Positions 17,195 through 26,841 of a DNA stretch of 64,000 nt are shown here, in pieces; the first letter of the stretch is position 1; every line of letters starts with the position of its first letter. This stretch comes from Legionella shakespearei DSM 23087. Its GTDB lineage: Bacteria; Pseudomonadota; Gammaproteobacteria; Legionellales; Legionellaceae. The notes below the pieces were generated by a model. The model searched no databases. It was not told the DNA's origin and worked only from the letters and a program-made list of their open reading frames with translations. The position numbers and the translations under genes were made by a program. Where the stretch lies: assembly GCF_000373765.1 (NCBI RefSeq), contig NZ_KB892434.1:87046-151045 (forward strand). Reading direction: 5' to 3'.

Positions 17195-18388
17195 TTATTC
17201 GCTACGTAAGGAAACCATGGGTTCCAGTTTTGCAGCGCGGCGTGCCGGGTAAAAGCCGAAGAAAATTCCGGTTGCTGCGGATACCAGAAAACCCGCTATT
17301 GGAGGTAACCAATAAATGGAAAAGGTCCAATCACTGAAATAGGCGACTATCCGAGTGAAAATCAGTCCCAAAATGACTCCCAAGATGCCTCCCAATAAGG
17401 ACAGCATCACAGACTCCACCAGAAACAAAGCCTGGATTTCACTGTTTTTTGCACCAACTGCCTTACGAATACCAATTTCCTTTTTACGCTCACTAACCGA
17501 AACCAGCATGACGTTCATAACACCAATACCGCCAACTAAAAGTGAAATTCCACCTATCACCGCTAGCAATAAGGTAAAAATACGTCCCTGACTTTCCATA
17601 CTGGCTATAATTTGTTTCGCACTGCGCGGAAAGACACTCAATTTAGGCGCCATGGAACTGATTAATTGCTTTATATGATCAATTACTTCGTCAATGGGGC
17701 TATCAGGTTTCAACAAGACTACTGCGTTATTTATTTTTGCATCTTTGCTTACCAGGCTAATTCCTGCCAGGGGAATAATTGCTGCCTGATTAATGTCTTC
17801 ATTGAAAAATCCATTCTCTTTCCACTGTTTCGCTATGCCAATAATAGTATATAAAGACTGACCTATTCGTAATTGCTTTCCGATGGGATCATCCATACTG
17901 ATTTCTTTTATTTGTTGCGCCAGACCATTGCCAATGACACAAAAATGTTCGAAGGATTCGACAAAAGACACAAAATGCCCTTGGGCTAAATCAACCTGAA
18001 TAATACTTGCCAGATTTTCATCAGCCCCAATCACCGCCCCCTGCATTAATTTACCCTGAAAACTTAATGGCTGATACGCGGTGCTGTAAGGAGCGATTTT
18101 GACTATATAGGGTATTTGCTCGGCCAGGCGCTGCCATTGATTTATGGACAGGGCATCATCACCACTGTGTGATTTAGTGGGTGTTTTCTGATATACAGCA
18201 ACAGCCAGCAAATCAGTTCCCAGTGCTTTAAATTGCTCCAGAGCTTTTTCGGTGGCTAACTGCCCACAGCTGATTAAAGCCACTACTGCCGCTGTTCCCA
18301 CTAAAATACCCAGAACCGCTAAAAAAGAACGCAGTTTTGATGCGGTTAAATTCACCAGTGCTTGCTGAAAATGGCTACTGAAATTCAT
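17195..18388 (-). CDS. MacB-type ABC transporter permease
   Basis: Inner-membrane permease of 397 residues in the MacB/FtsX family. One N-terminal membrane helix (LRSFLAVLGILVGTAAVVAL), a large periplasmic domain (about 45-270), then three C-terminal helices with the SVSERKKEIGIRKAVGA signature near 305-321. The ATPase is a separate protein encoded just upstream (four-base overlap). Last gene of a four-gene operon: TolC-like, MFP, ATPase, permease. It should move a substrate from the inner leaflet or periplasm to the outer-membrane channel. Substrate unknown. Confidence 0.9.
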   Translation of the reverse strand: MNFSSHFQQALVNLTASKLRSFLAVLGILVGTAAVVALISCGQLATEKALEQFKALGTDLLAVAVYQKTPTKSHSGDDALSINQWQRLAEQIPYIVKIAPYSTAYQPLSFQGKLMQGAVIGADENLASIIQVDLAQGHFVSFVESFEHFCVIGNGLAQQIKEISMDDPIGKQLRIGQSLYTIIGIAKQWKENGFFNEDINQAAIIPLAGISLVSKDAKINNAVVLLKPDSPIDEVIDHIKQLISSMAPKLSVFPRSAKQIIASMESQGRIFTLLLAVIGGISLLVGGIGVMNVMLVSVSERKKEIGIRKAVGAKNSEIQALFLVESVMLSLLGGILGVILGLIFTRIVAYFSDWTFSIYWLPPIAGFLVSAATGIFFGFYPARRAAKLEPMVSLRSE

Positions 18389-19071
18389 GAGGCCGACTCC
18401 GCAATCACTACTCCGTCAGCCAGAGTAATCCGCCGTTTGCATTGGGCTGCCACGTGTTCATCATGAGTGACCATGATAATAGTACGGCCTTCCGCATGTA
18501 AGGTTAAAAATAAATTCATTACTTCAGAACCAGTGCGCGAATCCAGGGCACCTGTAGGTTCGTCCGCCAAAATAACTTTTGGCTCAGTCACCAAAGCCCG
18601 GGCTATTGCTACCCGTTGTTGCTGCCCTCCTGACAACTGCGTTGGCCTGTGCCGCGCGTATTGTTTCATTCCCACGCGATCGAGTGCATGCAATACTTTT
18701 TCCTTTATTTCTACAGCACTTGTACCTCTGTAAGTCAGAGGCAAGGCAACATTTTGCATGGCAGTAAATCGCGGCAACAAATTAAATTGCTGGAAAACAA
18801 AGCCTATACTTTGATTGCGTAAATCTGCTGATTCATCCTCAGATAAACCCGCCACATTCCTGTTTTTTAATAAATAAGTGCCTGAATCCGGTTTATCCAG
18901 TAAACCAATAATATTCATTAACGTCGATTTGCCAGAGCCAGAAGCCCCGACTATGGCCAAAAGATCGCCTTCATTAACGGTTAAGGATACTTCTTTGAGT
19001 ACCGTAGAACTAATCCCTTCAAGATGATAAGTCTTTACCAAATCCTTAAGTTTGATTAATGGCTCAGTCAT
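18385..19071 (-). CDS. MacB/LolD-type ABC transporter ATPase
   Basis: Nucleotide-binding subunit, about 228 residues. Walker [11 protein letters not shown]-loop [12 protein letters not shown], signature [15 protein letters not shown], Walker [13 protein letters not shown], switch MVTHDEHVA. It powers the permease at 17195. I start at the ATG at 19071 ([12 protein letters not shown]), which overlaps the upstream stop by eight bases, instead of the GTG at 19086, which would add only MTWWF. Confidence 0.93.
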   Translation of the reverse strand: MTEPLIKLKDLVKTYHLEGISSTVLKEVSLTVNEGDLLAIVGASGSGKSTLMNIIGLLDKPDSGTYLLKNRNVAGLSEDESADLRNQSIGFVFQQFNLLPRFTAMQNVALPLTYRGTSAVEIKEKVLHALDRVGMKQYARHRPTQLSGGQQQRVAIARALVTEPKVILADEPTGALDSRTGSEVMNLFLTLHAEGRTIIMVTHDEHVAAQCKRRITLADGVVIAESAS

Positions 19072-20212
19072 AAACCACCACGTCACCTTCTTTTAGCCCT
19101 GTTTCAATGACTACTGAATCGGCCTGGGCGGGCCCTGTGGTGATAATCCGTTTCTCGATAGAACCCTGTGCCAATTGCAGGCGCACAACACTATTGCCTT
19201 TCTCGCGTTTCACGGCAGCTATAGGTACTAATAATTGATTGTCGCTGTCTACATTCAATTCTATGGCAGCACTCATTCCCACTTTTATCCAAGGTTGTTG
19301 TTCTTCCGTCAGTGAACTGACTTCAACTACAGCAGTAAAAGAAGGCAATCCACCATTGCTGGTATTGGAAGCCTGAGCATTAACCGCTACCAGTTTTCCT
19401 TTTAACTGATGTTTGCCGAAGGCTACCCCGCTAATTGTTGCCTCCATACCCGGATGAATTTTATCAATATCAATTTCCGGCACATCAATTTCGACGCTAA
19501 TCCCTTTTAAATCACCAATCAAGGCAATGACTTGCCCTGATTTAACCGAAGAGCCCACGGTCACACGTGTGGTTTTGTCATCACCAGATTTTGGCGGATA
19601 CAGCATTACCCCGTCACTTGGCGCTTTTAAATGAATTAAATTATGATTTGAGGTTAATATTTTTCTTACTTTTTCAAAATCAGAAAGGCTTAAAGTAGAG
19701 AAATTCTGCGCATTATTTTCATCCATTTTTTCTAATAATTCGGTCAGTTTGCGTGTAGCCTGCATCAAAGTAACACGGGCAGTATCCACCCCGGACTTTT
19801 CGCTTAAGAAATTATTTTTAGACAATAAACCGGCATCCCATAATTCCTGCGTTCCCACAAATTTGGCTTTGGCTATGGAATAACTGTCTTTGGCTTTTAA
19901 ATAGTCGGTCAGAATGTCGTTATATTGCTTTTGTAATTCTGTAGAATTCAAAGTTAAAACGATATCGCCCTTTTTCACCATTTGGCCGTAATGAAAATGC
20001 ATGGTTTCCACCACTGCTTCCATGGGGCTGGTCAGGGTGCTTTCCCGTAAGGGCTGTATGGTTCCGGTAAAATGCAGGGTCTTGTGAAAAGCCTGTGGTT
20101 TTACCTCAAAGGTATTTAAATTCGTTGCTTTTTGCTGCTCTTTACTGCCACCGCAGGACGCAAGCGTCAAAGCCAGGAGCATTGTGCCTATTATTTTTAA
20201 ATAACTGTTCAT
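19064..20212 (-). CDS. periplasmic adaptor (membrane fusion) lipoprotein
   Basis: MacA-like adaptor of 382 residues linking the inner-membrane ABC transporter to the outer-membrane channel. Lipoprotein signal with lipobox LTLASC and acylated Cys20. A biotinyl-lipoyl half-motif (MEAVVETMHFHYGQMVKKGD) precedes a helical hairpin (about 95-195), then the second lipoyl half (LKAPSDGVML) and beta-barrel domains. Its start overlaps the upstream TolC-like gene by four bases. Confidence 0.9.
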   Translation of the reverse strand: MNSYLKIIGTMLLALTLASCGGSKEQQKATNLNTFEVKPQAFHKTLHFTGTIQPLRESTLTSPMEAVVETMHFHYGQMVKKGDIVLTLNSTELQKQYNDILTDYLKAKDSYSIAKAKFVGTQELWDAGLLSKNNFLSEKSGVDTARVTLMQATRKLTELLEKMDENNAQNFSTLSLSDFEKVRKILTSNHNLIHLKAPSDGVMLYPPKSGDDKTTRVTVGSSVKSGQVIALIGDLKGISVEIDVPEIDIDKIHPGMEATISGVAFGKHQLKGKLVAVNAQASNTSNGGLPSFTAVVEVSSLTEEQQPWIKVGMSAAIELNVDSDNQLLVPIAAVKREKGNSVVRLQLAQGSIEKRIITTGPAQADSVVIETGLKEGDVVVYD

Positions 20213-21822
20213 CCGCCATACCTTAGTTTAATTTGCCAATAGTCCAGCGTAGTTCCTAAAGTCCGTTGCAGTGCTGATAACTGATTGAGATACGCAACCT
20301 TAGCTCCAATTAGTCCTGATTGCGCTTGAATCAACTGATTCTGAGTATTATTTACATCCAATGCACTGGATATTCCAGCCTGTTGTTTTTTCTTTTCCAA
20401 AGCATAAGATTGCTCCGCTAATTTCACTTGCTTTTGTGCCAATTCATACCGTTTTGCCAAGCTTTGGATGGTATTGATGGTATTTGTTATGTTGGTCACT
20501 AAAGCTCTTTTGGCAGCAATCAAATTAATCCTGTCTTTTTCAAGACGTACCTTGGCACTGATTAACTGGCTGCGCCGGCCTATATCATTCAAAGGGACGG
20601 TCAGGGTAACCCGCGCCGTTTCAGTCACGTTGTTGCCATTATAAATACCGCGAATACCTGTATTAGTGCCGGTAACGTCATTCACTATGCCGCTTTGGAC
20701 ATTACCTGCCAAATCCAATTGCCATAATTGCTGGTTTTTGGCTACGGTATATGCTCGCTCGTCGGCCTTTAAGGCCATTTTCAAAGCCAGATATTGGGTA
20801 TTATGATTCAAGGCTATTTCAATGGATTCCTGCAAATCAGGGACTTTAATTTCCTGCACACTCACATCACTAGGCACGGACAGATGCATGTCGGGATCAA
20901 GCCCTATGGTTTGCAATAAGTCCTGGGCCGCGGTTTTAAAATCATTTTCACCTTGTTCTACCAGCAAACTTAAGGATTCAATTTGATAGGATTGTTGGAT
21001 ATTACCGGTGGGCTCCAATTGACCAGCCTCTATCTTTTTCTCATTAATTTCATAGGATTTTTTTGCTTCTTTTAATTGCAGGCGCTGATTTTGTAAATTA
21101 TTGCCGCTTAAAATTAATGCTCTGTAGGCAATAATGACTTGAGTTACCTGATCAACAACCGATTGCTGCAAACTTAATTTATTGATCCATTCGTTATCAA
21201 TGGCGTTTAGCAATCCCACTTCGTTGACTGAAGGGCCAAAACCACGCAGTAACGGCTGGGTTACAGAAAGATTTAATACCGGGCTGTAACTGTTGTTCAC
21301 CCCAACATTATTATCTATAGACAGAGATCCTTTAGTTCCCAGTTTGGTTTTTAAACCCAGCTCAGGGCTGGCTATAAAGGTATTGGCGGAAGATGTGCCA
21401 ATACCATTAAACGTACTTCTCTGGGTCGCACCTGAAGCCCCCAGAGCATACTGCAATTCAAACTCATTATGGGCCAGACGTAATTGATAGCGCTGAACAA
21501 TCCGATCCAACTCAAGGTTTTGAATATTAGGGTTATAACGTAATGCCAATAAGATGGCCTCACGGATACTGAGCTGATAAACCGTTTTTTTGCGTGCTTC
21601 GGGTGATGTGGGCAATTCTATCCAGTTTTTCATCATGTATTCTGGATTGCGTATGGCTTCCCTCAAGCGTGTGCCTGCCTGTTCAACGCGCTGGGCTTCT
21701 TGTGCAGGATCATCTACCCATTTGTAAAGGGAACTGTCTACTGCATAGGTTTGAGCCGACCAGGCAATAAGGATCGTCAGGAATATATGCAATGATGTGA
21801 TGCTGTTATTCACCCGTCTCAT
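20209..21822 (-). CDS. TolC-like outer membrane efflux protein
   Basis: Outer-membrane channel of 537 residues, first gene of the efflux operon. Signal peptide at about 1-28. Two repeats of the outer membrane efflux protein fold: the first near LSIREAILLALRYNPNIQNLEL, the second near LQESIEIALNHNTQYLALKMALK, each with long helices. It is longer than TolC at the N-terminus by about 60 residues. With the adaptor, ATPase and permease it makes a complete tripartite pump in one transcript. The apaH gene ends just upstream, four bases before this start. Confidence 0.9.
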   Translation of the reverse strand: MRRVNNSITSLHIFLTILIAWSAQTYAVDSSLYKWVDDPAQEAQRVEQAGTRLREAIRNPEYMMKNWIELPTSPEARKKTVYQLSIREAILLALRYNPNIQNLELDRIVQRYQLRLAHNEFELQYALGASGATQRSTFNGIGTSSANTFIASPELGLKTKLGTKGSLSIDNNVGVNNSYSPVLNLSVTQPLLRGFGPSVNEVGLLNAIDNEWINKLSLQQSVVDQVTQVIIAYRALILSGNNLQNQRLQLKEAKKSYEINEKKIEAGQLEPTGNIQQSYQIESLSLLVEQGENDFKTAAQDLLQTIGLDPDMHLSVPSDVSVQEIKVPDLQESIEIALNHNTQYLALKMALKADERAYTVAKNQQLWQLDLAGNVQSGIVNDVTGTNTGIRGIYNGNNVTETARVTLTVPLNDIGRRSQLISAKVRLEKDRINLIAAKRALVTNITNTINTIQSLAKRYELAQKQVKLAEQSYALEKKKQQAGISSALDVNNTQNQLIQAQSGLIGAKVAYLNQLSALQRTLGTTLDYWQIKLRYGG

Positions 21823-21825
21823 AAA

Positions 21826-22650
21826 CTAAATACTACCTCTTTGTCCTGGAACAGAAAACCGCTGTTTGTCCTGCAGACGTAAGGCAGTCAATTCGCCCCC
21901 CCAAAGACAACCAGTATCTATAGCATGAATATTGGGATTTGCAGTAACTCCCATCAAGGCCGCCCAATGGCCAAAAACGATATCGGCAGTAATTTCTTTA
22001 CGACCCGGTACCTCAAACCAGGGATGAAGCTGGGCAGGAGCTTTGGCTATGGTACCTTTATAACTTAGATCCAAAGCGCCATAATCATTACAAAAGCGCA
22101 TACGGGTAAAGTAATTGGTGATCATGCGCAGCCTGTCCAGGCCCTCCAGTTCATCAGACCAGACATCGGGCTTATTGCCATACATCTGAGACAGGAATTC
22201 AGCATAATCATCGCCAGAAAGCCTTTGTTCTAATTCCTGAGCACAAAGAATCGCCTGAGACAAATCCCAAACAGGAGCTATGCCTGCATGGCTCATAACT
22301 ACATTTAATTCTTGCGAATAACACAAGATGGATTGCTTTCTGAGCCAATGCCCTAATTCTTCTCCATCAGCAGCCAGCATTACATCCTGAATGGTGTCAT
22401 CGTGCCCTTTCCATGGTCTTCCACCAAATAATGAACCCAATAAATGCAAATCATGATTGCCCAAAGTAATTTGCGGCGTTACTGGCAATGCATGGATAAA
22501 GCGCAAAACTGCCAAAGATTCAGGGCCGCGATTCACCAAATCGCCAACAAACCATAAGCGATCAACACGTTCGTTAAAATCAATTGATTCAAGTAACCGT
22601 TGCAAGGGCTCATAACAACCCTGAACATCACCTATGGCGTAATCAGACAC
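21826..22650 (-). CDS. apaH: bis(5'-nucleosyl)-tetraphosphatase, symmetrical
   Basis: Hydrolyses diadenosine tetraphosphate to two ADP. Metallophosphatase motifs are complete: [13 protein letters not shown] (GDxxG), [13 protein letters not shown] (GDxxNRG), [10 protein letters not shown] (GNHD), and later histidines in [10 protein letters not shown] and FGHWAALMG. Length of 274 is normal. It overlaps the upstream MobH-like gene by eight bases; ksgA lies further upstream. In E. coli apaH and ksgA are also linked. Confidence 0.95.
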   Translation of the reverse strand: MSDYAIGDVQGCYEPLQRLLESIDFNERVDRLWFVGDLVNRGPESLAVLRFIHALPVTPQITLGNHDLHLLGSLFGGRPWKGHDDTIQDVMLAADGEELGHWLRKQSILCYSQELNVVMSHAGIAPVWDLSQAILCAQELEQRLSGDDYAEFLSQMYGNKPDVWSDELEGLDRLRMITNYFTRMRFCNDYGALDLSYKGTIAKAPAQLHPWFEVPGRKEITADIVFGHWAALMGVTANPNIHAIDTGCLWGGELTALRLQDKQRFSVPGQRGSI

Positions 22651-23992
22651 TGCGGCTCGCCCCTGGTGTTAATGGTGACAGGTCATTTTCTATTGCTTGC
22701 CACTGCCCTGATGCCGCCAGTTTTTGTAACGGTGCGACCACCAGGGTATTTTGTTGTTGGGTAAACTGACTGGTAAATTGTGCCCTGTAGACCAGTTCTG
22801 TAGCGGACATGGACTCAACTTTACCCGTATTTAACTGATGCACCTCTACAGTCGAGGGAAGTGCTATCGCATATTCAGAAAAAACAATACCACTTTGCAT
22901 TTGCTGGGTATGAGCCTGTTCAAAACGGCTCATCACGTTTCCAGCAACGCCACGGCCGTGCAGGCCTAAAGATAAAAAGCCATTTTGGACAGCTTGCCAA
23001 TTTTTATATTCAGGGTGTTCACGTACGAACAACTGGAACATTTCCTGCGACATCAATAAACCGCCCGGAACCATAAATAAGGGTGCTTTATTAATCATAA
23101 TCCGGCCTTCAGCCAAAGACTTGGACAACCATTGGATAAATTCAACACCCATAGCCTGTTCTTTTTCTGCAATGGATTCAGGTACACCCCCAGCAAACGT
23201 TCCCGCACGCCCAAAGCGTCCTGAACGGCTCATCCCACTTTTAACCATAAACTCGCTGATGTACCTTTGTATGGCAATAGCATCTGCCCGGATTAAAATG
23301 GCTCCCAGAGTTCCTGCAGAACGAGTGTCTTCGTTCAGCAAAGCCAGCCAAATCGCCAGGACATCAGGATTGGATGCTATCCAGGAAAAGCCACTGGCTG
23401 GCATTAATTCTCTGGCTAACAAAAGGTTCAAACGACGGCGAAATTCAATATCCGATTCTTTCTGAAACTCATAATCATAATAAGTACCGGTATTAACCAG
23501 ACTCTCCAGTAATGGGTTCCATTGTTTCAGTTGCTGTCCGTTCACATCAAAAAGGTTGATGCGGTAATCAATACATAATTTGCCTATGCCTTGTAAAATA
23601 GCGGCACTAAAAAGGGCGTATTGCCACAGTTTCTGCTCTTCAGATAATGCATTCGGCTGTTCCTGAACCAGAAATTCCTGAAACAGGCTCAAGGCAGCTT
23701 CTGTTCGATTTAAAGCATGATCGACCAAACCACCTGGTTGCGAATAGTAACTGTTAGTGGTTTCAGGAAGGTTTTGGCAGTAATGAACCAGATTCTCGAT
23801 AAGCAAGGCACATAAGCTCTCATAACGGGAAGCTTCCAACCCGCTGAGCTCTTTCATTTTTTGTAATAAAATCTTTCTTTTCTCTTCAAGCAAAAACTGG
23901 GCAGCAGTCTGAAAACGCGTTAAATCTTTGAGTGATTTAGAGTGCGTAGATAAAGATTTCTTGCGTTGGCTATGAAACAAATTAACCTCCAT
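22643..23992 (-). CDS. TraI_2/MobH-like protein with degenerate HD motif
   Basis: A 449-residue protein that resembles the N-terminal domain of MobH-type relaxases (TraI_2 family). The segment [19 protein letters not shown] near 84-102 matches the family's conserved His-rich GGLLDH region, and WNPLLESL later fits the family. Where the family has LHDIGK, this protein has LQGIGK, so the metal-binding His-Asp pair is lost. It lies between ksgA and apaH with no transfer genes near. I infer a domesticated non-nickase. Start: the ATG at 23992 has no ribosome site, but GGAGG inside it could serve a TTG at 23980. Confidence 0.6.
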   Translation of the reverse strand: MEVNLFHSQRKKSLSTHSKSLKDLTRFQTAAQFLLEEKRKILLQKMKELSGLEASRYESLCALLIENLVHYCQNLPETTNSYYSQPGGLVDHALNRTEAALSLFQEFLVQEQPNALSEEQKLWQYALFSAAILQGIGKLCIDYRINLFDVNGQQLKQWNPLLESLVNTGTYYDYEFQKESDIEFRRRLNLLLARELMPASGFSWIASNPDVLAIWLALLNEDTRSAGTLGAILIRADAIAIQRYISEFMVKSGMSRSGRFGRAGTFAGGVPESIAEKEQAMGVEFIQWLSKSLAEGRIMINKAPLFMVPGGLLMSQEMFQLFVREHPEYKNWQAVQNGFLSLGLHGRGVAGNVMSRFEQAHTQQMQSGIVFSEYAIALPSTVEVHQLNTGKVESMSATELVYRAQFTSQFTQQQNTLVVAPLQKLAASGQWQAIENDLSPLTPGASRSV

Positions 23993-24000
23993 AATAACGT

Positions 24001-24006
24001 ATTATA
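24001..24006 (-). promoter_or_regulatory. -10 box almost abutting a start codon
   Basis: On the minus strand this reads TATAAT. Transcription from it would begin near 23994, two or so bases before the ATG at 23992, making that start effectively leaderless; the TTG at 23980 would instead have a GGAGG site. No good -35 is visible. Confidence 0.35.
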
Positions 24007-24016
24007 TAATTTTACA

Positions 24017-24796
24017 CTAATTGGAAATAAATTTCGCTAGTTGGACATAATCAGAAACAGAAATTTGTTCCGGCCTTTTACCGCCATCTATGCCTAAATC
24101 ATTTAATTGCGTTAAAGAGATAACTCCCTTCAGATTATTCGTCAGTGTTTTACGCCTCATGGCAAAGGCGGTGGCTACCAATCGCTCTAAATCCTCTACC
24201 GGTACTGCATCAAAGGGAGAATTGCGATAGGGTATCAGGCGAACAATTGCTGAATCCACTTTAGGTTGTGGATCAAAGGCTTCTGGCGGCACATCAAACA
24301 GGTGCTCCACTTCACAATGGTATTGCAACATGACACTTAAACGCCCGTAAGCTTTAGTACCAGGTCCTGCCCCCATCCTGTCGACCACTTCCTTTTGTAA
24401 CATAAAATACATATCTTCTATATAGGGAATGAACTTTAATAAATGAATCAGTAACGGTGTGGAAATATTATAGGGTAAATTTCCTACAACCCTTAAATCT
24501 TGGCCGAACTGGCTGTAGTCAATGGTAAGGGCATCAGCGCCAATAAGGTGTAATTTCCCCTTGGCTATGGGCAGTTCTGACAGATAGTGTTGTAAATCGG
24601 TATCGATCTCTACTGCGGTTAGCTGGTTCACCTTGCGTAATAAAGGTTGCGTCAAAGCCCCTAATCCCGGACCAATTTCCAGAATATTATCTTCCGCCTG
24701 CGGATTAATGGCGCGCAAGATATCATCAATGACGTGTTGGTTTTGTAAAAAATTCTGGCCAAACCGTTTACGTGGGCTATGCCTCACTTTTGCCAC
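24017..24796 (-). CDS. rsmA: 16S rRNA dimethyladenosine transferase
   Basis: KsgA/RsmA, which dimethylates two adjacent adenines in the 3' hairpin of 16S rRNA during small-subunit assembly. Typical features: [16 protein letters not shown] at the start, SAM motif [15 protein letters not shown] (about 38-52), catalytic [11 protein letters not shown] (NLPY, about 105), and [14 protein letters not shown] near 190. 259 residues, normal length. It lies upstream of the MobH-like gene and apaH on the same strand. Confidence 0.96.
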   Translation of the reverse strand: MAKVRHSPRKRFGQNFLQNQHVIDDILRAINPQAEDNILEIGPGLGALTQPLLRKVNQLTAVEIDTDLQHYLSELPIAKGKLHLIGADALTIDYSQFGQDLRVVGNLPYNISTPLLIHLLKFIPYIEDMYFMLQKEVVDRMGAGPGTKAYGRLSVMLQYHCEVEHLFDVPPEAFDPQPKVDSAIVRLIPYRNSPFDAVPVEDLERLVATAFAMRRKTLTNNLKGVISLTQLNDLGIDGGKRPEQISVSDYVQLAKFISN

Positions 24797-24884
24797 CTGT
24801 TATGAATTAAAAAACAATTATACCGTGCCTGTAACCGTATTAACAGTGAACAGAAAGAAGGGATTGAGTTAAATGAAGGTACTT

Positions 24885-25250
24885 CCCGGCTGCAAGCAGA
24901 CCGGGCTACTCTGGTTCGTATTATAGCCCGGTCTGCTTGCAGCTGACTCTTCTACACATCTCCCGATCTACGTCGTCCTGAGCGCGTCTTTTTGCGCGAA
25001 GGATCTCCTGAAAGTGGCATGGTGCCAATTTGTAGCCCGTATTAGGCACCAGCCGTAATACGGGAGCGAAGTGGCAATCAACTCATTCCCGTATTACGGC
25101 TACGCCTAATACGGGCTACAAAACTGCGCCATTCCCAGATCCACGTCGTCCTGAGCGTGTCTTTTTGCGCGAAGGATCTCCATATGCTGGCACGATGCCA
25201 CTTTCAGGAGATCCTTCGCGCAAAAAGACGCGCTCAGGACGACGGGGATC
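24885..25250. repeat. tandem cluster of three palindrome families
   Basis: In the 560-base gap between rsmA and panD. In order: a GCCCGGTCTGC pair (24885-24943, right arm ending GCAGCTGAC, so damaged), a lone CGTCGTCCTGAGCGCG half-unit (24962-25008), a GCCCGTATTA pair (25032-25119), and a full CGTCGTCCTGAG inverted pair (25138-25250). The remaining bases up to 25356 are the AT-rich leader of panD. Confidence 0.87.
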
Positions 25251-25356
25251 GGTGAGTCCTCTATATTTCGCAGCCAGTGCAAAAAATATATAGCCTAGGC
25301 TTATAACCTGGGATAAAATTCAGCCACAATGAATAAGGTTAATTTAGGATAAGATA

Positions 25357-25758
25357 ATGGCTTACAGAAAAATGCTCAAATCTAAAATACATCGCGCCCG
25401 TGTAACCGAGGCAGATTTGGACTATGAAGGCAGTATTACTATTTCTCCGGAATTACTGAAGGCGTCAAACATTCTTCCTTACGAAGCAGTTAATGTATGG
25501 AATATCACTGCCGGAACCCGATTTGAAACTTATGCGATTACCGGGGAAAAAGGCTCAACAGAAATTTGTGTAAACGGCGCTGCAGCACATTTAGTCACTC
25601 CAGGCGATCTGATAATTATTGCTTCTTTTACCCAAGTACTGGAAGAAGATTGTGCTGCGTTGGTTCCAACAGTGGTCTTCGTCGACCAGTTCAATCGTTT
25701 AAAAGAAATCAGACCTGAAGTTGTTGGTGTGAAAAACAGGATTCCTTGCGCTATTTAA
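25357..25758 (+). CDS. panD: aspartate 1-decarboxylase proenzyme
   Basis: Makes beta-alanine for pantothenate and coenzyme A from aspartate. The pyruvoyl cofactor forms by self-cleavage at the Gly-Ser bond in DYEGSITIS (near residues 28-30). Catalytic and structural motifs TAGTRFETYAI and NGAAAHLVTPGDLIII are present. 133 residues. The ATG at 25357 follows AGGATAAGATA, so it is preferred to the internal Met six codons later. panB and panC are not in the window. Confidence 0.96.
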   Translation: MAYRKMLKSKIHRARVTEADLDYEGSITISPELLKASNILPYEAVNVWNITAGTRFETYAITGEKGSTEICVNGAAAHLVTPGDLIIIASFTQVLEEDCAALVPTVVFVDQFNRLKEIRPEVVGVKNRIPCAI

Positions 25759-25786
25759 TACGGCCATTAAGTTAATTAAAATAAGT

Positions 25787-25902
25787 GTAGCCTTGATGCA
25801 GCGACAGCGTAATCAAGGTTTTCATCCAGCAAAGCTAAGAGACCATAGGAAAACTTGACCACGTCACCAGTAGGAAATACGCTATCGCTGCATCAAGGCT
25901 AC
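25787..25902. repeat. short derivative of the MITE-like element
   Basis: 116 bases with terminal inverted repeats of 25 bases (GTAGCCTTGATGCAGCGACA at one end) differing at one position. It lacks the inner GTGCCCGACAGGG pair of the 330-bp copies. The AT-rich flanks match those of 16578-16906. It probably arose by internal deletion. Confidence 0.85.
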
Positions 25903-25924
25903 GGTTTTTTTATCTATTTAAATC

Positions 25925-25968
25925 CCACGTCGTCCTGAGCGCGTCTTTTTGCGCGAAGGACGACGTGG
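25925..25968. repeat. collapsed CGTCGTCCTGAG hairpin
   Basis: CCACGTCGTCC pairs with GGACGACGTGG around a loop holding GCGCGTCTTTTTGCGCG, itself a hairpin. It looks like the CGTCGTCCTGAG inverted pair with the middle deleted. It sits about 90 bases upstream of tatC. Confidence 0.8.
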
Positions 25969-26058
25969 ATCTAGGGTATGTACGTATTAGAGAAACGCCT
26001 AGGAAATCAAAGCCAAATAGTTTACTCTAGGGATAATCTTGCCAACTCAAACTGACTT

Positions 26059-26748
26059 ATGCTAATTCATTTACTTGAATTGCGCCGCCGGGTTTTGTAT
26101 ACCCTTATCTGCTTTGGCAGTTTGTTTTTGTTATTTTTTTTCATTGCCGCGGATTTGTTCCACTGGCTGGTAACTCCTTTACTGCATTCACTGCCCAATC
26201 AAGATGGGTTAATTGCTACTCAGATTACTTCTTCTGTTTTTACACCGCTTAAACTCGCTGCCGATGCTTCCTTGTTGCTTAGCGCTCCATTTGCCTTATA
26301 TCAAATCTGGTGTTTTGTAAGCCCCGGTCTTTATAAAAAGGAACAGGATCAAGTTCGCGGTGCCCTATTAATCAGCCTTGCGTTGTTTGTAAGCGGCATG
26401 CTGTTTTGTTTTTATCTGGTGCTGCCCTTCATGTTTCAGTTTTTTACCCAGGCTCTCCCGGAAGGAGTACGTTTGATGCCGGATATGGCCTACACCCTGG
26501 ATTTCATAACCCGAATGTTGCTTTTGTTTGGTTTTAGTTTCCAGGTGCCATTGATTTGTCTAATCGTCGTGCGGCTCAAGATCATAGATGTTGTCTCTTT
26601 AAAAAAGATAAGGCCTTATATTATTGTTGCGGCCTTTACTCTTGGAATGTTACTCACTCCCCCTGATGTCTTATCTCAGGTTATGCTGGCTGTCCCATTA
26701 TGCCTGCTCTATGAACTAGGAATTATTCTGGCCATTTACCTCGCCTAA
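26059..26748 (+). CDS. tatC: Sec-independent translocase subunit TatC
   Basis: Inner-membrane receptor for twin-arginine signal peptides, with six expected membrane helices. Family signs: HLLELRRRVLYTL at the N-terminus, the proline-rich SAPFALYQIWCFVSPGLYKKE segment split over residues 75-97 with the conserved Glu, and the LTPPDVLSQ loop near 207. It has 229 residues, slightly short. It stands apart from tatA and tatB (7498-7919); the split is known in Legionella. Confidence 0.94.
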   Translation: MLIHLLELRRRVLYTLICFGSLFLLFFFIAADLFHWLVTPLLHSLPNQDGLIATQITSSVFTPLKLAADASLLLSAPFALYQIWCFVSPGLYKKEQDQVRGALLISLALFVSGMLFCFYLVLPFMFQFFTQALPEGVRLMPDMAYTLDFITRMLLLFGFSFQVPLICLIVVRLKIIDVVSLKKIRPYIIVAAFTLGMLLTPPDVLSQVMLAVPLCLLYELGIILAIYLA

Positions 26749-26841
26749 ACTCCTTTGCTGGCCTGATGTTTAAGGATTATTCAAGCTCTCGGCCAATCTA
26801 CCGATATATTGTTCAAGATGCTCAAAATTGGGGAGCTAATG

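Noticed and set aside
17104..17337. A 77-codon plus-strand frame
   Set aside because: Half of it is antisense to the MacB-type permease, and the rest lies in an otherwise empty spacer; no recognised domain.
22643..23992. Active conjugative relaxase or integrated element
   Set aside because: No type IV transfer genes, oriT-like cluster, integrase or attachment repeats nearby, and the HD motif is degenerate.
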